DNA of 64,000 nucleotides, taken from positions 22,050,740 to 22,114,739 of the forward strand of contig NC_086175.1 in assembly GCF_023053635.1 (NCBI RefSeq). Reading direction: 5' to 3'. The notes under the pieces are model-generated. The model was not told the origin of the DNA and did not search any database. It was given only the letters and a program-made list of their open reading frames with translations. Source of the DNA: Elgaria multicarinata webbii (taxonomy: Eukaryota; Chordata; Lepidosauria; Squamata; Anguidae). Positions within the stretch are counted from its first letter, which is position 1. Each line of letters opens with the position of its first letter. The translations under genes and the position numbers were made by a program. This document shows positions 32,501 to 47,500 of this stretch, in pieces.

Positions 32501-35500
32501 CCAGTTTATGTTAAGTGTCACTAGCAAGTTTCAGGCTACTAATAATTAAAAGAAAAGTTGTAATCTTCATCCTCATCCCCATGTATCTTTCAAGAATAAA
32601 ACTGGAACTGGAAAGTGGTGCAATAGCTGAGTTAGGTTTTAACATATTTCTGTATTGTTTAGATTAAATGCAATTTTCCTTTATGTAGGACAATGTTTAT
32701 ATACATTTGCAAAGTATGCGTTTTGTCAAGTATTTTAATCACGAATGGCAGATTTCTCACTATTCATGCTCAAGTGATAGAATATGTTAGAATATACCAG
32801 CTTTTCAGCAGTTTACTCTCTGGTTATTCTAAGCCAGGGGTAGGCAATACGGTACTCATGGGCCCCAGTGTACCCCTGGTCACCTTTCCTGGTGCCCACT
32901 AAGGTGCCCTATCCCTGCCACTTTTTAATGTAAAGAAAAAATAACACATTTACTTTAGACATTGAATGTATAAATGGTGATTCATAGTGAGAAAAGAGAT
33001 GGGGGAATAAGTTGGTGGGCAGGCTGGGAAGGGAGAAAAAAGATTCAAAGGAATGTGTTGAGGCTCAGTCTGTACCTCTGTCTTTCACTCAATCGTTTGG
33101 ATAAGTTACTTGTGATTTGTGACTATGTCTTCCCAAAAGTTGTCTAAGACTAATCTAAGTAATCAGCCTGAGCACTGAGTCTTACCTTTTTGCATTTGTA
33201 ACAAACATAATAAGCGTATCTGTTCATGGCAAAGCCAGCAGGGTCATTATAAAACCGAACTCCAGGTGTTGTAATGGCCTCACTTTTGTGCAGCCCTTCA
33301 TATTCCAATCTCATCAATGCTTTCCTCTTCACATCTTCATAGAGTTCCTTGATTGGATCAAGCAAGTCCTTTAATACTGTATGATTTATTTTGTTCTGTT
33401 ATAATAAAAATAATAAGAAGCATTAAGCCACTTGTGATCACATATTTGCCCCAAAAAACGTATTTCATTTAATATGTAACAAATGAAAATGAACCCAAAG
33501 GTTTGTGTAAGCAATATCAATTGCAAAAGCAAGACACTTATTTTATAATATACACAAATACCACAATCCTACACATGTTTACTTTCCATTTAATGGGACT
33601 TAGTCCCAGGTCAGTATGTATAGGGCTGCAGCATAAGAGTCTTAATTCTAGCTGAGGATTCTCATAACATTTGTTAAGTACAGGTATACAGGATTACAAG
33701 GCAATGAAACATTGTTTTATTCCTTGACCATCATTATTTTAATATTAACAGCCTCAGTAGAATGATGAATCACAGGTTGGTTAATTTTTTTTAAAAAAAA
33801 ACCTAACCTCAAACAGTCCATATATTTTGGTACTACGCTACATTACTGGCATGACCAACGTTAGTTCAAAGTGTGTTCTTTGTTGCACATTACCTGCACA
33901 GGATGTTTCCTCCTTGTTGTATTAAAATAAATGGCATGCTATTCCCCATTTACATTTCTAAATCACACATGAATTTGTATACATTATTAATCTGATAAGC
34001 TTTAATATTTATTTATGTAATCCAGAGGCATATGTACAAGGCTAGTTTGGAGTAATTCGCATTCACGTCCAGCACCAATCTTATTACTTGGTCAAAATGT
34101 CCATTAATGTTAAATTATTTGCCCTATAATGGTCCCTAAGGGTGCAATACAATGCATGTTTAGACAGAAAACATGTCCTTCAACTTTGATCATTCCCCAA
34201 CCATGCAGGAGCTATATGACTTTTTCTGTCTAAACATGCATATGATTGTGCATTTCAGAATTATATTCAGCATCTTAAGTGGCATGCAGACCACTTAAAC
34301 TTCAATTTAGTACTTAATATTTCCTACCAGTCTTTCCGAGTAAATATGCATGGCACTGCATGATTTAAACAGACCACTATTTTAAAATGACGCGTGTTTT
34401 CTTCGGATTCATTTTCCCCAGCAGAAGGCTACTACAACCTTGATGTCATTCTTAATGGTGCATGGAAAGGAAAGGAACCTCTCGTGCAAGCACTTGAGTC
34501 ATTGCTGACTCCTAGAAGGACGCCTGCTTCTGCTGACGTTTTCTTGGCAGACTTTTGTAGCGGGGTGGTTTGCCATTGCCTTCCCCAGTCGCGGTTACCT
34601 TTCCCCCAGCTAGCTGGGTACTCATTTTACCGACCTCGGAAGGATGGAAGGCTGAGTCGACCTGAGCCGGCTGCCCGAGAACCAGCTTCCGCTGGGATCG
34701 AACTCAGGCCGTGGGGAGTGTTTCGGCTGCAGAAACTGCCGCTTACCACTCTGCGCCACACGAGGCCCTAATGGTGCATGAGCTTAGTTAATTATTTATA
34801 CATCTACATCTTCATTCAGTCTTCCACAGCATACCATTTTTACATTAAAAACAATGCATTTTGCAGGTAATCAACAAGTCAATGGAAACTGGACTGGGTA
34901 CTTTTGTTTCTCACAGTCCAGCATTCCAGTTCATGAAGATGTTCAGCTTCAGCCCTGATTTTGATTCTCAAATTCTAGCACATCACTTACTCCTTCAGCA
35001 TGTGTTTCTCCAGATTCTAAAAGTGTATCTGACTCTGTACCCACCTTGCAAATAGGACAGGACATGAACCCAAATGTTATCCGTGGCCCAAGCCATCTGT
35101 TTTCTAGAACTCGACAACAGCATTGCAAGTGGAATATATGACTGCAGTCCAACTACAAAGAGAAAAAAATCATCAATACATTCACAGTAATAAACAGTGA
35201 GAATTGTAATATTGAGCTTTGCCCTATGCAGGTAAATGCCATACCCCAAATATATTCCCTGATTTCACAAGAAAAAAAAAAAGAGATTTACTTTCACATG
35301 ACTTAAATGAATATCCATACAAACTACATTAACCCATATTAACTACAATGGGGACTTCAAGGGGGGGGGGGGGGAAGCACCCTGAACTGGCATGCTAGCA
35401 ATTTGTAAGTGAAGCATAACTTACTAAAATGTATGCTATGAGAAATGGTTGCAATAAAACATGAGTGTAACTGGTTAAGCTGAAACAGGCAATTCTCCAT

Positions 35501-38500
35501 TTAAGTATCATCATACTATTTAAAGGCTCAATGCAGACGTAACATTTAACCATAGTTAGTGCTAACAATGACTTGTTGCCTTAACCTCATGTTAAACTCC
35601 CAGAGGTCTGGTGAAATTATGCTTTAGCTAGCTCTGCCCATTGAGAGTGGCTGGGTTCACATGTAATGCTAAGCCATGATGGGTTGCTAACCACTATACC
35701 TCATGGATTATGCAAACAGCCCACTATGTACCTTCTGTAGAGTGTGGGTTTTCAGAGTGGGGTGTTTGGGTGGATTGGCCTGTTGTGGGCGGTGGAAACA
35801 TCCCATAGACGGCACACCGACCCATCATGGGTTCCGCCAGAAAATAAACCATCATGGCTTAGCATGTTATGTGAATCAGGACCGTATGTTGTACACAGAA
35901 TCCCAGCAAGACATGCTTGTCACCTTGCAACCAAAGAGATGGCCATGGTTTGCAAACCTTTAACTGGAATTTAGGTATTCAGAGTTAATGCTTAACACCA
36001 TAGATCACTTACAAACAATTTACATAAATCCAAAGAGCAGCAAAGGTGCCTTTATTAAAATTCTTTAAAAACACAGAGAGAATTTTAAAAGGCTCTTAAA
36101 AAGCTCTAAATTTGACTTAAATGAGAAAGGGCATTGGAGCTAGATATTGGCAACCAAAGCTGAACAAGAACACTCAAAGATTGCGAATTCATTCCAGAGA
36201 TCACTAGGCACTAAATAGGTGACTTGATAACAGGACATTCTGCCTGGGCAAGGCCTGCAGTTGAGCAGAGCACCAGGATAGATTTCTGCTTTGGATAAAC
36301 CTGTCACAGGAAGGCTACTCAGTGAGAAGCTGAAGAGACTACAAATGCAACTTGGGCTGTACTCAGAGATGCAGAAATGCACACATTAACATGTACTAGC
36401 CTTAATACCACAAAAAAACACAAAAATAGTTTATCTCAACATTTTATGGCTTCCATACTGGCATTACATGATTTACATGTGAGTGTTTCACACTAATTGA
36501 TGAGGAACACTTTGTAGAGATTCTGGATATAAAAAGCAAACTCAGACCTGGATAGCTGGTGCTGCTGAAAGTGCTTCTGTGAAACAAATCATGCACATGT
36601 CATCGGCATCCTGTTTAAGGGTGGTGGTGCTCTTATCACAACCATACAAACAGGGCAAGCAGTGCTCTTCGTTCTTGACACCTCCACAGGGGTGACCACA
36701 AGGATGCGTCTTACTGCAGGCGATCTTAGCATACTCCTATTAAAGAGAGACATGAACTAACATTATAAACATATTAATCACGGGTTAGGGCCAGCAATGG
36801 TTACTTTGCAGACATGTGAAAAGGTCTAGCAAGAGGTTTAAGCTACAACAGTGGCAGTAATAGTGTTGCGCATGCTTCTCTGATTTATGAAGAAAGAAAT
36901 TTCCTCTTCCATTTGCCAGAAATAGGTATTTCAAGGAGCAGAAGGTCATGGGAAAGGAGATCAGTGTCTGGCAGGTATGTGAGTAAAGAAGAAAAATGAA
37001 GAAGGCAAAATGAGGAGGGAACATGAATTATTTAACCTGCTGCCTCTTTTCTCAGTTATGCATACATTTCTTTCCCTTCCTACTACCTGAAGAACAGGAA
37101 GAGAACTAAAGATACATGGGGGCATTGGTAGGCAACAACCATGTGCTCTCTCAGTGCTTCGAGGTTATCTAAAACTAGTAACACAAAAGGATGACAGTAC
37201 CCGGAAAGATAAATAAAACAGCACATCCAGTCTTACCATAAAATCTTCCATGAAAGGAAATCCAGACCTTCATTGAGAAATGAGTGCTACTGTCCAAGTC
37301 AGTCATTAGAAAATATTTTATTGTCTACTATTGAACTCTCCATCCACTTAAAAGTATTTCTGGACAACACATTCATTTCTGGCTCAGTTTGTATTGTCAA
37401 ATTTATTGAAGGACCAAGCTTCTGGCTCTAAGGGCTCAACTACACATTACACATAAATGCCTGTAAGAATACTCTGGCAGTCCATTACCTACCTTCAAAT
37501 TAGTGACTGAATGGGGGAATTTAGAGCAGAGAAGCAATAGGAGTACTGAGGCTTTCTCCAGCCTTCCACACTACTCCATCATCCCCAGCAGCTGCTTACC
37601 CTAATGTATGTTTGTGCATAATCTGTAGTCGAGCCTTTAAATTAGAGACAAATACTTTATCACTTAAAAATAGCATGCCTCACGTTCATGCAACAGAGTT
37701 GAAAGATTCCAGAGTTTAATATATACAAACCTGGCAATCGGCATCAGTACAGACACTCCCCACTGCTGATAATTCTGTTCCGTTTCGGCAGCCACAGAAA
37801 CGGCAAGCTTCAGAGCTGCTTGTGGCGGGTTTGCCTAAATCAACAACAGGGGAAAAAATGGAACCCCCCTCAGAATTTAAAGAATGTTTATTATTTCGTT
37901 ATTATTGATCAGACAAATGTTAACCACTTTAACAGCACAGAAGTTTATCTAACAAGCAAACCTTTAAACAGCTACCAAGTAAAGCTAGGGATTACAATTT
38001 GAAGAAATATAATGCTTGAAAATATGAAGCTGCTTTAGAAATACTCAGGCAGGGGCCTTTCTCAGCCTTGCTACCGAAGGTTTTTAACTGCAGGTGCCAG
38101 GGGACCGAATCTGAAATCTTCTACATGCAAAACATGTGCTCTCCCACTTCGCTACAAATATCAAGAACAAACTGGAGTTAAGCGCTAACTATCACTATAT
38201 TTTAAAATATTTTGCTATATTATATATTAAATATAATGTAATGTAATATATAGTATAACTTTACACTGGTACTCTACTACCAAGGCTCGCATAAATAATG
38301 CAAATTAAACACAAATGAATTACTTCTTATTTTGAATTATTTTATTTAACTATTTTGCTTCTAGATCTCTTTCTCTGAATTATTTAACAAGTGCTCTGGC
38401 TTCTGAGATTTCCACATGCATTACTTAACACACTCAAGCACTCCTGTGCAACAAACTGGAACAAGAAACCTGCTTTTTAAAAAAACAAAACTTGACAGCT

Positions 38501-41500
38501 CAAATTATTACAAAATTGAATCCTTCTATGTTTTTTATCTGTTCCACAGAACTGAAGTATGCATGCCTTTAATATGAGCAAAAGTCCAGGTAGAGGATAG
38601 TGTCCTTCTAGGAAAATGTATACATGGAGGAATCAATACTTGAGCCCAAGTACTTAGTTGTATATTTGCTTTATGGGAAACTTTCTGCTGTTTGAGCAGG
38701 CAATCAGAAGAACAGAAGAAGCGCCCTGATGCTGGATCAGACCAAGGGTCCATCTAGTCCAGCACTCTGTTCACACAGTGGCCAACCAGCCATTGGCCAG
38801 GGAGGAACAAGCAGGACATGGTGCAACAGCACCCTCCCACCCATGTTCCCCAGCAACTGGTGCACCCAGGCTTACTGTCTCGAATACTGGAGATAGCACA
38901 CAACCATCAGGGCTAGTAGCCATCAATAGCCTTCGCCTCCAGGAATTTATCCAACCCCCTTTTAAAGCCATCCAAATTGGTGGCCATCACTACATCTTGT
39001 GGAATCCACTTAACACTATACAGGAGTCCCCAGTGTTTGCTAGTAAATGAATAATCTCTATTTAATGAAAAGTCAACTGGAGAATTTAATCTTACAAATT
39101 TTTATCAGTAATATATTTTGCACCCCCAACCTTCAAGTAATCGGGATAAAAAAATAATTGAAAATATGTTTCACCTGTTTGTTCTCTGAACTCCACCATA
39201 GCTTTCATGGTTTTAGAATCTGCTAGTGCCATCAGCCAGAACAGTTTGGTCCTACCACAGCCTTCATGAAGATCAACCTTGATAGCTTCTTCCTCCTCTT
39301 TGAACACCTGTCAAGTTTGGCGAGACACACATTCAATCTACAGAACTGGCGAACTTAGACAATTGAAAGATACAATTAGATTTTTAAATATGGACCTTTA
39401 TATTTTAAAAGCCATTTTTTCCTGACAGTTAGAAAATACGTCTTAAGCCCCACCTGTCTCTGGTGAGACTTTGTTCGCCGATGAAGATGGAGGAATCTAT
39501 CACAATCTGTACAGAGATTCCCACAGACATTACAAAGGATGATTGCAGCTGTTTCTCCATCATCGTGGTTATCACACATTGGCTGAAAGAAGCGAGAGGG
39601 AATGTTAAGTTTTTCTTTTCTACTTAAACAAGATAAAAATGTAGCTGTACTTTGAAACACGCTACTGATCACTTCTAAGCAGAAACATACGCTTAAAAGA
39701 TATAAAATGGAATTAAAGAATCTCAGAATCTCAGCAATTTTCTTTTAAATATAAAATAGAGGTGGGGGGTGGGCAGAAATATGGCCAGGACATAATGTGT
39801 TGAACACTAGAAGAATGATTGCCAAATTTCTACTTTCAAGCATTGCTTCCACATCAACTTGTCTGCTGAGGAGCATCTGCCATGGGAAACCAATCAAGTC
39901 AGTGTTTTTAAAAACATATTAAATTTTTCTAAAACTGGGGTGGGAAACCTTTGGCCCTACAAATGTTGTAGGCTTACACCTCTCATCACCCCCTTGACTG
40001 TTGGCCACACTGGCTGGGACTAATGGGAATTGCAAACAGACTTTTAATGGAGTCAAAATGTTTTTTTGATCTGCTGAACCAATAATGTATATTTTTATGT
40101 AATAAAATCTAGTCAATCCCAAATTTGATTACACCAGTCCACTGAATCTAATGAAAGCTGCTGGTTGCATTCCAACTTCCTCATTTCTTCCACAGTAGCT
40201 ATTTTCAACCACAAGCCTTCGATTCTTAAGGGGTCATTCAAACTCCTGTGGTTACACAGTGAACAGGTATTATTAATGATGGGCAAGTTGGCTTTTAGAG
40301 AAGCTTATAAGCCACCACTGACCTTCTTATCGAGGAACACCAATAAGCTTCCAAGGAACCCCAGGGTTCCCCAGAGCACAGTTTGAAAAACACTGCATTA
40401 GGTGTATAACTAGACACAAATAGAAATCAATGAACTCAAAAATACAGTTAAAGCAGTGCTACTCATAAAACTGGAGAGGGGATCCAGCCAGCCCGTCTTT
40501 TCAGCCTCCCCAACCTAGAATGCTATGATAAGATCCTACGCAGTGTAGTATGAGTTGCCCCACCAAGCTGCTTTTAAAAATTAAATAAAAAGATGCACAG
40601 ATAATTGGTTGCTCCTGGAAATGCAGTGAGATTGACAGATTGCTGAGCAACTTCCGGAGTCTGCAGAAAAATATGATAAGCAGTGGAACAGATATAAAAC
40701 AAAACATGTCCAACTGTTAAAAGAAAATTATAATGCCTGCAGTTAAAGAATGCATGAAAAATTCTGTGAAGTTTGTTTTCTGCAAAATTTATGTTTGCTG
40801 GTAGACAGAAAGGTAATTAATTTTTTTCTAGAGTTTTTTATTTTTTCATTTAAGGAGAAAACCTAACGCTATAAGCAATAAATCTGAACTGATTTTAATA
40901 ATTCTTGATACAGATGAAATCTGTATGCATCAATATTTCCAGCAAAACTTTTTCAAAACTCGCAACACAAAACTTGCAGTTCTAGCCTATCTTTCGAAAC
41001 CTATCTAGCAATGTATATATTTGGGTTTAGTCTGACTGTTATTCTTCAGAACTCTAAAATGGAAAGGTTTTGGTTCTGGTGATTTTTACTCTGAAAGCTC
41101 AGATAAATGAAATGAAAAGTTTGGAAAGAGAACAATGAGATTGATCATTGATCTCAATCCTCCCAGAGTGCAGGACGTGGAATAACAGGCTCAAGTTAAA
41201 GGAAGCCAGATTCCAGCTGGACATCAGGAAAAACTTCCTGACTGTTAGAGCAGTACGACAATGGAATCAGTTACCTAGGGAGGTTGTGGGCTCTCCCACA
41301 CTAGAGGCCTTCAAAAGGCAGCTGGACAATCATCTGTCAGGGATGCTTTAGGGTGGATTCCTGCATTGAGCAGGGGGTTGGACTCGATGGCCTTGTAGGC
41401 CCCTTCCAACTCTGCTATTCTATGATTCTATGATTCTATTATTTTGGTCTGTGTCTCACCATCTGTTTTTGTTGTCCATCTTTTCCCATCCATCTTCCAG

Positions 41501-44500
41501 AGGAAAGTCTGTCTACGTGGTCCTGATCAAGCACACAAAGGGATGCAAGAGCCAGCCAAAGCTGTGGAAAAGAGGACACACTCACACAGTTGTTTAGCAA
41601 TATGTAAACCTACATTAGTTGCAGGAAAATAAAGGCCAATCATTTAACCAATGATTTTATCTAGATGCCTTAATATACAACAAGCTTCAGACTGCAGTTC
41701 TCTCTTGCAACATTACTCACACCATTGTCAGCAGCACGGCTGATGGATTTGTACACTTAAGATAGGCCTGCACTGGCCTATCAGTTGGCATATTCTGTAC
41801 TTCATGCCATACTGATAGGCATCTCGTTTTAGGATTTTCTCCTCTTGAAATTTAGTACTACTTTAATTTAGTATTAACATTTATATACCGCCTTTATCCG
41901 CTAAAAAGCCATCAAGGCTATGTACAACCATTTACAACAGTAAAACCTAAATATACAAACAGGAACATTAAAACAGTAAAAAAAAGTAAAATTACACATT
42001 TTGAAAGGCTAAATATAAAAGATGCATTTTTACACTCTTTCTACAGACCATGAAAGTGGAGGCTAATATAGTTTTTGGGGGAGTGCATTCCATAGTTGAG
42101 GAGAAAGTCCCTTCATGTGTGCCCAACAAATAAGGTTCTGCATGTAATGTAGCCCCCAATAGGGCTTTTCCTGTAAATCTTAATACTTGGGCAAGTTCAG
42201 AGCAAGACACAGGCTTTACATTTTCTCTGCAATAGCACTACTGTGTCAGATTTTCAAATGTCACTTGACTTGTATATCCTATACATGCCTATACAACTAA
42301 GTTGCCTCTTAGTAGAATTATGTGAAAATAGAATGGTGTATACCCATTTTTAAAACCTTTGTGAACTTCTGAAATTATGACCTCATCACCAAAAAGATGA
42401 GATGGATGGATGGGGAATACAGCAATATTGCACAGTTATTAGCACTAGGAGTTCCCTTTTGTAATGTGATGCAATGTGGGTAAAAAGGAAAAGAGCACCG
42501 TTAATTGGAAACAACACAAGGCAAGCTTTGGTGATCGGAAAAGAACAGACGAACGGCTCTTACGCGGGTTGTTGCAATACACCGCACTGGAGATCTGAAT
42601 TCTTCTTCCATTTTGGTTAAAGCAATGATTGTTTCAGCAATAGCATTTTTTGTCACACGGGACCAAGCTTCAGATAAGTGACCCTAAAGAAGACAGAGGA
42701 ATGAAAATCGAAGACTTTTAAAAAAAGATTACTAGCATGGATTTAGAAAGTCAGGGAAACCTGAGAAATCTTATTGAGAGCTCTGATGAAATTTTCATGG
42801 TGGCACCAAAACCTAGCATGGATTTTTCTTAGCCCTGCTCCTATTAGCTTATAAAATATATGATCTATATAATTGGCTGTAAGGGGTGGGACTTCTAAGG
42901 GAAAGGAAGAGAACTCACATTGAGGATAAAGTTCTAGATAGAAACTTTTTGGTGCAGCTCTCATTCTTTTTTGGCAGCCATACCGTGTAATGTGGGCAGA
43001 CAATATCTACTTTTAGACACAATCTAGAAAGTTCTTTGTACTGCTGCACTGTACAACAACGAAATTGTTGCACAGCAAGGCAGGACATGTTCCTGCTGCT
43101 CAAGCAGCCCAGTTGCCTCTGTCATGGGGCAATTTCTTCTCCCCTTCCCTTTCTCACACCTATTAAACTGGGGACAAAGCATCAATTTAGCTTTTAGTGA
43201 TATTGATGTGTTCCCTGATTAGCTATGATCACTGGGAAAGAAGAAAGATTTTCCCCGCACCCATCCTCCAAACGGCCCAAAGAAGCAGCAGAGGGAGAAA
43301 AAGAGGTTCTGTACACAGCAAAAAAAAAAGAAAAAAAAAAGGGGGGGCCTTCGGTAGTTTTCTTGAAAGTTTGTAAAAAGAAAAAAACTGGCATAGCTCT
43401 ACAAACATTGCTTGGCCAGTAAATGAAGCAGAAACTCATTTCTCCCCTACCCTGAAATACTGATTCAAGTGACATCTTCTGGAAGGAGGAGGAAGACATC
43501 CACCCTGGTCCTACACAGGACCGGGGACAGCCAAAGTTGTCTGCCTCCCCCTAGCAATGGAGCTCTACAGACAAAAGAGTTTTTAATATCTTGGTTGGAA
43601 GTGGCAACCTTATTATATCAATGCCTATAAAATTCAGTGGCAAAAATCAGCTGTTTTTTTAAATGAGTACTATAACTAGGATGTTGAGAAATCCAGATGG
43701 CATCTCTCATAAGCACAGAAACTAGAAAAGGAATTTCAGGTTATTTAACTGATAAAACTAGGCAGGTGGAAGTGGACACATTTTAGATTTTGTGTGTGCA
43801 GAATATTATGGCTTCTGTTTGTTTATTACACAATCCCATCTCATTCACAAGAAAAATCCCATTTGTGCTACATCAATTTAATGTAGAAAAGAGAAGTACA
43901 AGTACGATGAGATGTTGAAAGCTTACAGCTGCCATGTCTTTTATGAGTTTAATAATAATCTCCGAAATCTGTGTTGGGGTTGAGCCCTTCATCCACCAGT
44001 GGCTTTCACCTCGTCTAAGATAGCTACAGAGAAAAAAAAAATATAATCAAGAGTTAAAAGGAACAAATTAAAATACAAGCACATCTTTTTGCAGTAAAAC
44101 ATATTTTTGTAAGCATCAAGAACACAATTCTGAACATTTTTTTAAAGAAAGGAAACTGTAAGAACATGTTCTTAACTGTAATTGTAAAATCGAAGGTGTA
44201 CCTTAAATATTGAATGAGTACAACTTCTACTAACCTGGAATTAAAAATCATTGGCAATGTAACTGTAGTAACTCCTTTGCCAGCTGCAGTACCAGCTGTA
44301 CCAGTTATAGTAGTTCCTTTGGCCTTTAGCTGTACAGTGAGTGCTTTGGCAATACATCCCAGGAACATGTCCAAGATACCCAGCTTATTCCAATCTCCCT
44401 TCTCCGTTGAATGAATGATATCACTTATATCTGCTGGAGGTAGCGCCTTGACGCCTATGATACTAGCCAAGCGACTAGGGGTGACTTCTGGAAGCACACG

Positions 44501-47500
44501 TCTCAGTAAAGACGTTACCTAGAAGAAGCATACAAAGAGGTTTAATTGTAGAATAAAACTTTTGATCACGCTGCCTCTTTACACAATGTGAAAAGTTTTT
44601 CTGAACTAACCTGCCTCTGTACCCTGGGAGAAGCAGTGTGTAACAGCGAGAAGAGATCCTGAAGCAAAGTCAATTGCTGAGCCAGGTACTGACGCCCTAC
44701 ATTAGAACCACTCAGTGCTAGCACCATGGACAGCAGCTCAAAACAATAGGCATCAGATGAGGCATCTTCATCACTGGGCTGGGAGTTAGCATTCTCCTTG
44801 CTAGAAATTGCATGCTCCCATTCTTCCCGTACACGTGTTGCTTCCATTCGGATAGCCTGTACAATATGAGCACAGACCTAACATGGGGGGTGGGGGGGGG
44901 GGAACAGACACATAAAGGAAAAAAGAAATTAAACTGCAAATCAACCACATTATGACTTCCGCGGCAATAAGAAAGGAAAGTTGACTTGTAATTCTTTTTA
45001 AACAGATCTCCAGAATCATTCAATGTACAAGAATCTAATCTAACTGCTTTTTAGTTGTGACGCCGTTACCAAATTGTGTACACACATATGTCTTTCAGTT
45101 ATGTATACATTACATGCAGTGTAGTGCAAAAGCAAATACAGGCTACTTTGGCCTTCCCACCATGTATAGAACATTCTATATGAATTGATGTTCATATCTG
45201 AGTATACCACTTGCCCAAATTGCTAAAAAAAATAATGGAGTGGGTGGGGTGTGTTTGCATATGAATGGAGGTGCATAAGCATCAGTTCATACAAAATGTT
45301 CTTCATGTGATAGGAGGGGATAGATAAGCCCATGGCTTCTTCTTGTGTATTTAGTGCACATGTGTAAACACTTTAGAAATGGCTCCTAAGTTAAAATGTA
45401 AAACATAAAAAATCCAGAAAACTATATGGCTCCTACCAAAGTTGCTTGTAAACTGTGTGTTCTCTCTCCCTTGCTCCCTCACACCCACAGTATTGCCCAA
45501 ATAAAACTCCTTTTCTATTTTTCAAAAACAGCTCCTGCTAGACGGATGTAGGCCCCACAATCATTCTGTGCATACAAAGAGGAGCTGTGGGTGTCCTTGG
45601 ACTGGAACAGATGTGTTCGGTACAGCCTCTTCCCTTTATTGAAAACCAAGCACATCACGCTTTTCTTAAGTTGCGTTGAAATGGAGAAAAACCTTCCTCA
45701 GAGAGCTGGGTATCACGTGCCATAGCACTGGCTTCTTGTCAATAGGCTCTGTCCTCTTCTCCCCAATGGCCTGGCCTGTTATCATGTTGAACCACTCCTC
45801 CTTGTACCCTAGAGGCCACATATACCAGTGTGTGTAAAATATTTAGCACTAGAAAAGGTTATTATAATAACAAACCTGCTTTTGTAAATTTGTCAGTTTA
45901 CTTCTGCTGAATATGATTCCAACCATGTGCTCTTTCAGGTCAGCATCTGAAGTTGCCTTTAAATGGAAATATTAACATTTGATGTGAGCATATGTTTCAC
46001 TTTTCTTTTCTTTTTTTGCAACACGAAATCTCATGTGATTAAAATTTGAGACCAGTTCTGTTTCCCCTACATATGCTGGCATTTAGCGAAACCGAATAGT
46101 CAAAATAAATCCACTTAAGAATGCATATACTTAACATACTTTCTTCTGTTTAAAAATAAGCCGTAGGCAATAAATGTCTGAAGAGAGTGAAAAGCTTGTC
46201 TAATATTGTTCGAAGCATTTAATACTCCAGACCATAATGATCTTCCAACTGCAGAATGGTAGGCTTCTCCCCCAAGCTAAGTGAAACCCAGTTTACCTTC
46301 CTGAGGAAGAACGAGTTTATCTTCCTGAAGAAGAAGTATATTCTTTACATTGCTGGAAAAGCTTATAAATTGAGGGCCTCTACAAATTGCAGGAACTGCT
46401 AGTTAGTTTGGCATTCTAGCAAGGCACTGGTGAGAAAAATGTGTGGAATACAATTCTTGACACTTCATGACTTCGTCTGTCAGACGGAGGAGACTTTTTG
46501 CTTTGCTGCAGGAAGCTCAAGTTAGCACTGCATTGTGACTTAGCCTTCTGAGGCTACTTATTTGAAAATGGATGCATGCATGGTTTGCATTTGCTTGATT
46601 TAAAGCTCTCTGAGAAGAGCAATTTTAGCTGCTTTTTGCAGGATGAAAAGAATTATTAATAGTGATATTTGTAACCTACGGATTTGTGCTGATTAATGTT
46701 TGACATGAAGTTCAACGAAAAGGCATACAATTTCATGTCAATCAAAACCAAACTACTAGGGCTATTTCCAAAGTAGCTTCCTGCAATGACTGTAAGAAGT
46801 AACCGAAGTATAGATATGGCCTATAAATAGTGGCTGATCAGTACAGAAGAATAGATGGTAGCACCGCTGTCCTGCGGTTCAATGAATTGTGGATGAAGTA
46901 TCTGAATTATATAAATTGCTTACTATGAATCCTGCAAACATTCTCTGACATTGGTACATTTTTGGTAACTCCAATGGATCTCTGCAGCCCAGCATTTATG
47001 TAATCATCCACATTACTAATAGTGTTGGCAAGAACACTTCTGAATTATGAATATCTAGTTAAGGGGAACCTAGTATGACATCGCAAAATCAAGAATATAC
47101 AGAACTTGCTTTACTAGTTTTCGAAACATAGTAATTATAGAATACAAATAAATACATTGTGTACTTTTTCTTCTCCTTCAGGTGAAGACAACAATGCCTT
47201 TTCCTCTTGTTCTGGTGTTGGCTCAGCATCTCCAGATATGAGTTTTCCAAAGACCTGTTAGAGAACAGGAAAGAGATAATGCAACAGGCATAAGTGTAAT
47301 CTACAGTCTTTTATGCTGCTACATTTACAGTTTTAAAATATATGTGCTTACAATTTGCTACAGATATCTGTCTAAATGGCAAAGAACAGAAGGTGGCTTG
47401 AAAATAGCTTTTGAAATGTATCACACCTGACCTGAATACAAGTATTAAAAAGGTTTTTTGCACAAATCAAGTGGTTCTAATGCTACAACAGCAGTGTTTG

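Larger units (their letters stand above)
31427..33185 (-). other. MYCBP2: MYCBP2 intron
   Basis: Holds an (ATT)-type microsatellite (32285-32320), a (GA)n run (32394-32412) and a hAT-like short repeat at 32833-32925. Nothing else is recognised in 31.5-32.25 kb. Confidence 0.85.
33396..35044 (-). other. MYCBP2: MYCBP2 intron with MITE and Sauria SINE
   Basis: GT-AG intron containing a short MITE at 33562-33631 and a SINE at 34465-34768; the remainder is AT-rich and unassigned. Confidence 0.85.
37835..39174 (-). other. MYCBP2: MYCBP2 intron with SINE and LINE-derived repeats
   Basis: Holds a tRNA-derived SINE remnant (38040-38160) and a CR1/L3-like piece (38705-39015). The 38.17-38.7 kb part is AT-rich and unassigned. 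Confidence 0.85.
39583..41459 (-). other. MYCBP2: MYCBP2 intron with MITE, hAT remnant and CR1
   Basis: Contains a MITE (39935-40040), a hAT-like end (40335-40397) and a CR1 copy that reaches within about 18 bases of the upstream exon's donor. 40.45-41.14 kb is unassigned. Confidence 0.85.

Noticed and set aside
34394-34771. 125-codon plus-strand frame
   Set aside because: It is the antisense of a complete Sauria-type SINE.
41148-41351. 67-codon frame [20 protein letters not shown]...
   Set aside because: It is the tail of the CR1 ORF2 in a 5'-truncated LINE, not a host gene.
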